DNA of 64,000 nucleotides from an uncultured Lachnospiraceae bacterium (GTDB lineage Bacteria; Bacillota; Clostridia; Lachnospirales; Lachnospiraceae). The notes below the pieces were generated by a model. The model was not told where the DNA came from. It was given only the letters and a program-made list of their open reading frames with translations, and searched no databases. Positions 61,365 to 64,000 of the stretch are shown one piece after another. The position numbers and the translations under genes were made by a program. How positions within the stretch are numbered: the stretch's first letter is position 1; each line of letters begins with the position of its first letter. The stretch covers positions 62,001 through 126,000 of the forward strand of contig CASWVG010000002.1 of assembly GCA_949472775.1 (NCBI GenBank). The letters run 5' to 3'.

Positions 61365-61380
61365 GATATATATACAGTAT
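61351..61380 (+). promoter_or_regulatory. Operator palindrome for the GntR regulator
   Basis: ATACTGTATATA and TATATACAGTAT are perfect 12-base inverted arms around ATGATA, covering the -10 box and start site. Position predicts autorepression by the GntR protein encoded next. Confidence 0.8.
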
Positions 61381-61437
61381 ATACTGCTCGCGCAACCTGT
61401 GACGACAGGGGGCGCCCAAAAATAAGGGAGGCATACA

Positions 61438-61809
61438 TTGAACATTATCATATCGAACCAGTCCGAGCTGCCGATCTATGCGCAGATCAGGGAGCAGCTC
61501 AAGGAGCAGATTTTAAACGGACAGATCCCGGAGGGAGAAACCCTTCCCTCCATCCGCCAGCTGGCGAAGGAGGTGGGCGTCAGCGTGATCACCACGACCC
61601 GCGCCTACAGCGAACTGGAAACGGAGGGATTTATCGCCACCATGCAGGGTAAGGGCAGCGTAGTGCTTCCCACAGACAACAACCTGCTGCGGGAGCAGTA
61701 CCTTCTGCGGATCGAGGAGGGGCTGTCCACGGCGATTGAGACCGCGAAAACGATGGGGATGTCCAAAGACGAACTGACGGATATTTTTCATAACTTATTG
61801 GAAACATAA
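61438..61809 (+). CDS. GntR-family regulator, YtrA subfamily
   Basis: This 123-residue regulator has a GntR winged helix (about 10-75; LPIYAQIREQLKEQILNG, LAKEVGVSVITTTRAYSEL) and a short C-terminal helical tail of about 45 residues for dimerisation, the YtrA layout. The start is a TTG at 61438 after GGGAGG. YtrA-type proteins usually repress the ABC transporter genes they precede, often responding to cell-wall-active compounds. The palindrome over the promoter supports autoregulation. Confidence 0.93.
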   Translation: MNIIISNQSELPIYAQIREQLKEQILNGQIPEGETLPSIRQLAKEVGVSVITTTRAYSELETEGFIATMQGKGSVVLPTDNNLLREQYLLRIEEGLSTAIETAKTMGMSKDELTDIFHNLLET

Positions 61810-61829
61810 GGTTTCGGAAAGGAATGGGA

Positions 61830-62687
61830 ATGATGGAACTGCTGGAAGTAAAAAACTTGTCGAAGCACTATAAAAACTTTGACTTAAAAGATATCAGCTT
61901 TACCCTGCCAAAAGGCTATATCATGGGGTATGTTGGGGCGAACGGCTCCGGGAAAACGACTACCTTGAATCTGATCACAGGCATCGTCAAAGGTACGGAC
62001 GGCGAGGTGCAAATCGACGGGCTGTCCCGCGAGGAAAACGAGCAGGCTTACAAGGAGAAAATCGGTTATGTGGGGGATGAGTCCTATTTCCCCGACCACT
62101 TCAAAATCAAGCATATCCGCACCATATTAAAGGACTTTTATCCGACGTTTTCCGCGGATAAATTCAACGGCTTTATCCGGGACTGGAACCTGCCGGAAAA
62201 TAAGCTGATCAAGGACTTTTCCAGAGGCATGAAGGTGATGCTGATGTTTGCGTCGGTGCTTGCCAGAGATACGAAGCTGCTGGTGCTGGATGAGGCAACC
62301 AATGGGCTTGACCCGGTGATGCGGACGGAGATCCTGAAGCTTTTGCAGGAGTATGTGATGGACGGGGAGCGGAGCGTGATTTTCTCCACCCACATCTTAA
62401 GCGATCTGGAGCAGATTGCGGACTATATTTACTTTATTCACAGAGGCAGGACAGTCCTCTACGACGCGAAGGATGAGTTGATAGAAAATTTCCTTCTGGT
62501 AAAAGGCGAGAGCGCAAAGATTCCGCCGGCGCTTAAGAAGGAACTGATCGGGATGGAGGAGAACGCTTACGGATTCGAGGCGATCCTGCCGAGCGACAAG
62601 GCGGAACTTCTGGGGAGCGCGTTTCTCTTTGAGAAACCGACCATTGACCAGATAGTCATCCACTATATCATGTCAGCAGGAAGGTAA
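61830..62687 (+). CDS. ABC transporter ATP-binding protein of the GntR operon
   Basis: This nucleotide-binding subunit is about 285 residues. It shows Walker A (GANGSGKTT), Walker B (LLVLDEATNGLDP) and H-loop (IFSTHILSDLE); the signature reads FSRGMKVML, a variant of LSGGQ common in YtrB/BcrA-like proteins. Three ATGs (61824, 61830, 61833) crowd the start; those at 61830 or 61833 suit the GGAAAGGA site best. It pairs with the permease encoded downstream. Confidence 0.94.
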   Translation: MMELLEVKNLSKHYKNFDLKDISFTLPKGYIMGYVGANGSGKTTTLNLITGIVKGTDGEVQIDGLSREENEQAYKEKIGYVGDESYFPDHFKIKHIRTILKDFYPTFSADKFNGFIRDWNLPENKLIKDFSRGMKVMLMFASVLARDTKLLVLDEATNGLDPVMRTEILKLLQEYVMDGERSVIFSTHILSDLEQIADYIYFIHRGRTVLYDAKDELIENFLLVKGESAKIPPALKKELIGMEENAYGFEAILPSDKAELLGSAFLFEKPTIDQIVIHYIMSAGR

Positions 62688-62722
62688 ATGCGTTCGGCAT
62701 AATTAGGAGAGGAGAGTTTGAG

Positions 62723-63409
62723 ATGAGAGCATTGCATTTTATGAAAATAGATTATGTGTTGACGAGGAAACAGATGTATTTTATGCCGGCGATTCTTGTT
62801 CTGGCATGGGTTGTGGGTACGGGCGTAAGCAAAGGCGCAATGTCCCTGCTGGTGACATGTTCCTATACGCTTTTTGTGGCTTCCATATTTTCTACAGCGC
62901 CTTTTGGATATTGCACCGGGAAAAACAAGGGATTTCTGCTGTTGCTTCCCGCGACGGTGAAAGAGAGGGTGGCGGGGCGGTTCTTATACGGGTTGTCCTT
63001 TGTGGCATTGCTGGGGACTCTCTGTGCCGCTTTGTGGGGCGCGTATGCGCTGGCGGGGTATGAACTCCCGCTCTGGACAGTGGCGCTTGGGCTGTGCGAG
63101 CTGGCAGTCGGGATTCTGATTATGGCGTTAGAGTTTCTTTTCTTCTATCTCTTCGGAGAGGGAAAGGGAAACTGGCAGCAACTGAGCAATATTGTGAGAA
63201 TTGCGCCGGGGATGGCGATGTTTTTCGGCATGAGCTATTTTGTAGATGAAATACAGGAAATGACGCCTGCAGGCACGAGTATTGATCTGGAAGCGTTTGC
63301 GGGAAAGTTTATGCAGGCAGGCGTGGTGGCAATCGTGGTGTCCCTGCTCCTGACGGTGGTGGCGGCGGCTGTCTGCGTGAAGGTGATCGGAAAGCGGGAT
63401 TACGCATAG
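62723..63409 (+). CDS. ABC-2-type permease of the GntR operon
   Basis: This 228-residue integral membrane protein has about six hydrophobic segments and the N-terminal FMKIDYVLTRKQMYFMP typical of small ABC-2 permeases found beside YtrA regulators. ATG 62723 follows GGAGAGGAGAG. It is the last gene of the operon. Substrate is unknown; an envelope-stress or antimicrobial export role is inferred from the operon type. Confidence 0.88.
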   Translation: MRALHFMKIDYVLTRKQMYFMPAILVLAWVVGTGVSKGAMSLLVTCSYTLFVASIFSTAPFGYCTGKNKGFLLLLPATVKERVAGRFLYGLSFVALLGTLCAALWGAYALAGYELPLWTVALGLCELAVGILIMALEFLFFYLFGEGKGNWQQLSNIVRIAPGMAMFFGMSYFVDEIQEMTPAGTSIDLEAFAGKFMQAGVVAIVVSLLLTVVAAAVCVKVIGKRDYA

Positions 63410-63472
63410 TCCACAACAGAGACTGCGCAACGTGGAAAAATACGGGAAATAGCGGAATCTTTCTCTATATAC

Positions 63473-63501
63473 TTGCAAAACACTGTAGAATACTGTAAAA
63501 T
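63473..63501 (+). promoter_or_regulatory. Predicted promoter of the last gene
   Basis: TTGCAA, 17 bases, then TAAAAT, 66 bases before ATG 63568. Confidence 0.65.
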
Positions 63502-63567
63502 AGTGACGTTATCGACTGATCATTATGCAGCCGGAGTTAAAGTTTTCAAGTGTGAAGGAGAGAAATC

Positions 63568-64000
63568 ATGGAAAGAATTTGGACTGTAACAGACAGTATG
63601 GGCAATCCCCATCAGATTATGTTTAAGAAGGGCGCATTTGGCGGCGCGAAGTGTATCGTAGACGGCGATACATACAAGATGAAATCTAAAAACTGGGTGA
63701 TCTGGATGGCGGATCATCAGATCAGCATTCCCGGCGCGGAGTGTAATCTGGTAGTGATCGGCAACAAGATTCGTCTCGCGGTTAATGGTACTTACTTAGA
63801 GGACGGTACGCCTTATGAGCCGATTAGAAATATTCCCACATGGCTGAATGTGTTAGTTGGTATCAATGCGGTTATTGCAGTGTTTATGTACGGAATGATC
63901 GGTCTTGCCATCGCCGTGCTTCTGGATCTTCTGACCTACAAGCTGGTTTTGAGCAAGAAAGTTACCCCGGCTATGATAATTCAGATTGCGTTATTAGTGG
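63568..64000 (+). CDS. Membrane protein, 3' partial (absent from the ORF track)
   Basis: An open frame of 144 codons runs from ATG 63568 (AAGGAG upstream) to the window end without a stop. That is why the ORF track misses it. The N-terminal 90 residues are soluble and beta-rich (MERIWTVTDSMGNPHQIMFK). They are followed by hydrophobic segments (WLNVLVGINAVIAVFMYGMI and LAIAVLLDLLTY), with another beginning at the edge. I do not recognise the family. Its own promoter suggests it is independent of the GntR operon. Confidence 0.85.
   Translation, partial: MERIWTVTDSMGNPHQIMFKKGAFGGAKCIVDGDTYKMKSKNWVIWMADHQISIPGAECNLVVIGNKIRLAVNGTYLEDGTPYEPIRNIPTWLNVLVGINAVIAVFMYGMIGLAIAVLLDLLTYKLVLSKKVTPAMIIQIALLV

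Overview
The window is about 64 kb of a moderately GC-rich, low-GC-group (Firmicutes-type) chromosome. It most resembles an anaerobic Lachnospiraceae/Clostridia genome. The signs are strong AGGAGG ribosome-binding sites, TTGACA/TATAAT promoters, a SAM-I riboswitch before metK, SleB-type and M23/LysM/G5 cell-wall hydrolases, a YtrA-type GntR regulator, and the order birA - small DUF - dusB - hypothetical - greA - lysS. Almost all genes lie on the + strand; the one clear exception is a diguanylate cyclase at 37.7-39.6 kb. The genus cannot be fixed from sequence reading alone. No phage, IS element, integrase or CRISPR array was seen.

Layout. 0-8 kb: the end of a small ppGpp synthetase, a chemoreceptor, a coiled-coil membrane protein, an M23 peptidase, murA, and metK under a SAM-I riboswitch. 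8-18.4 kb: a secreted protein, a FecR-domain membrane protein and a CHASE2-class III nucleotide cyclase, then a TIM-barrel isomerase-like enzyme, a GAF-HD-GYP protein, and a two-component system with a two-gene ABC exporter. 18.6-26 kb: dnaE, a Cache-domain chemoreceptor, pfkA and an rRNA methyltransferase. 26-37.7 kb: housekeeping genes (proC, a SleB-like hydrolase, an NfeD/SPFH pair, argF, birA, dusB, greA), ending in a lysyl-tRNA synthetase fused to an HD phosphohydrolase domain. 37.7-46.2 kb: the diguanylate cyclase and a LacI-controlled fructan/sucrose locus (GH32, binding protein, two permeases) with a consensus promoter and two operator-like palindromes. 46.2-57.7 kb: one large signalling cluster (receiver-HD-GYP, Hpt, PAS histidine kinase, receiver-HD, CheR, CheB, CheY-like, CheA, CheW, MCP) bounded by a perfect consensus promoter and a strong terminator. 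57.8-64 kb: two FtsX-like permeases without an ATPase, tRNA-Arg(ACG), a GntR-ABC-permease operon with an operator palindrome over its promoter, and the start of a membrane protein cut off by the window end.

The theme is signal transduction. Within 64 kb there are three chemoreceptors, a complete chemotaxis core, two further histidine kinases, three HD-GYP-type proteins, one diguanylate cyclase, one class III cyclase and one ppGpp synthetase. The most unusual features are: a family of about 90-bp two-hairpin repeats between co-directional genes; a threefold tandem copy of a translation-start segment in front of the cluster's histidine kinase; the FecR/CHASE2-cyclase module; the LysRS-HD fusion; and the mixing of a chemotaxis core with an Hpt/HD-GYP relay. 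Gene starts were moved from the ORF-track starts wherever a Shine-Dalgarno sequence and family N-terminus favoured an internal start.
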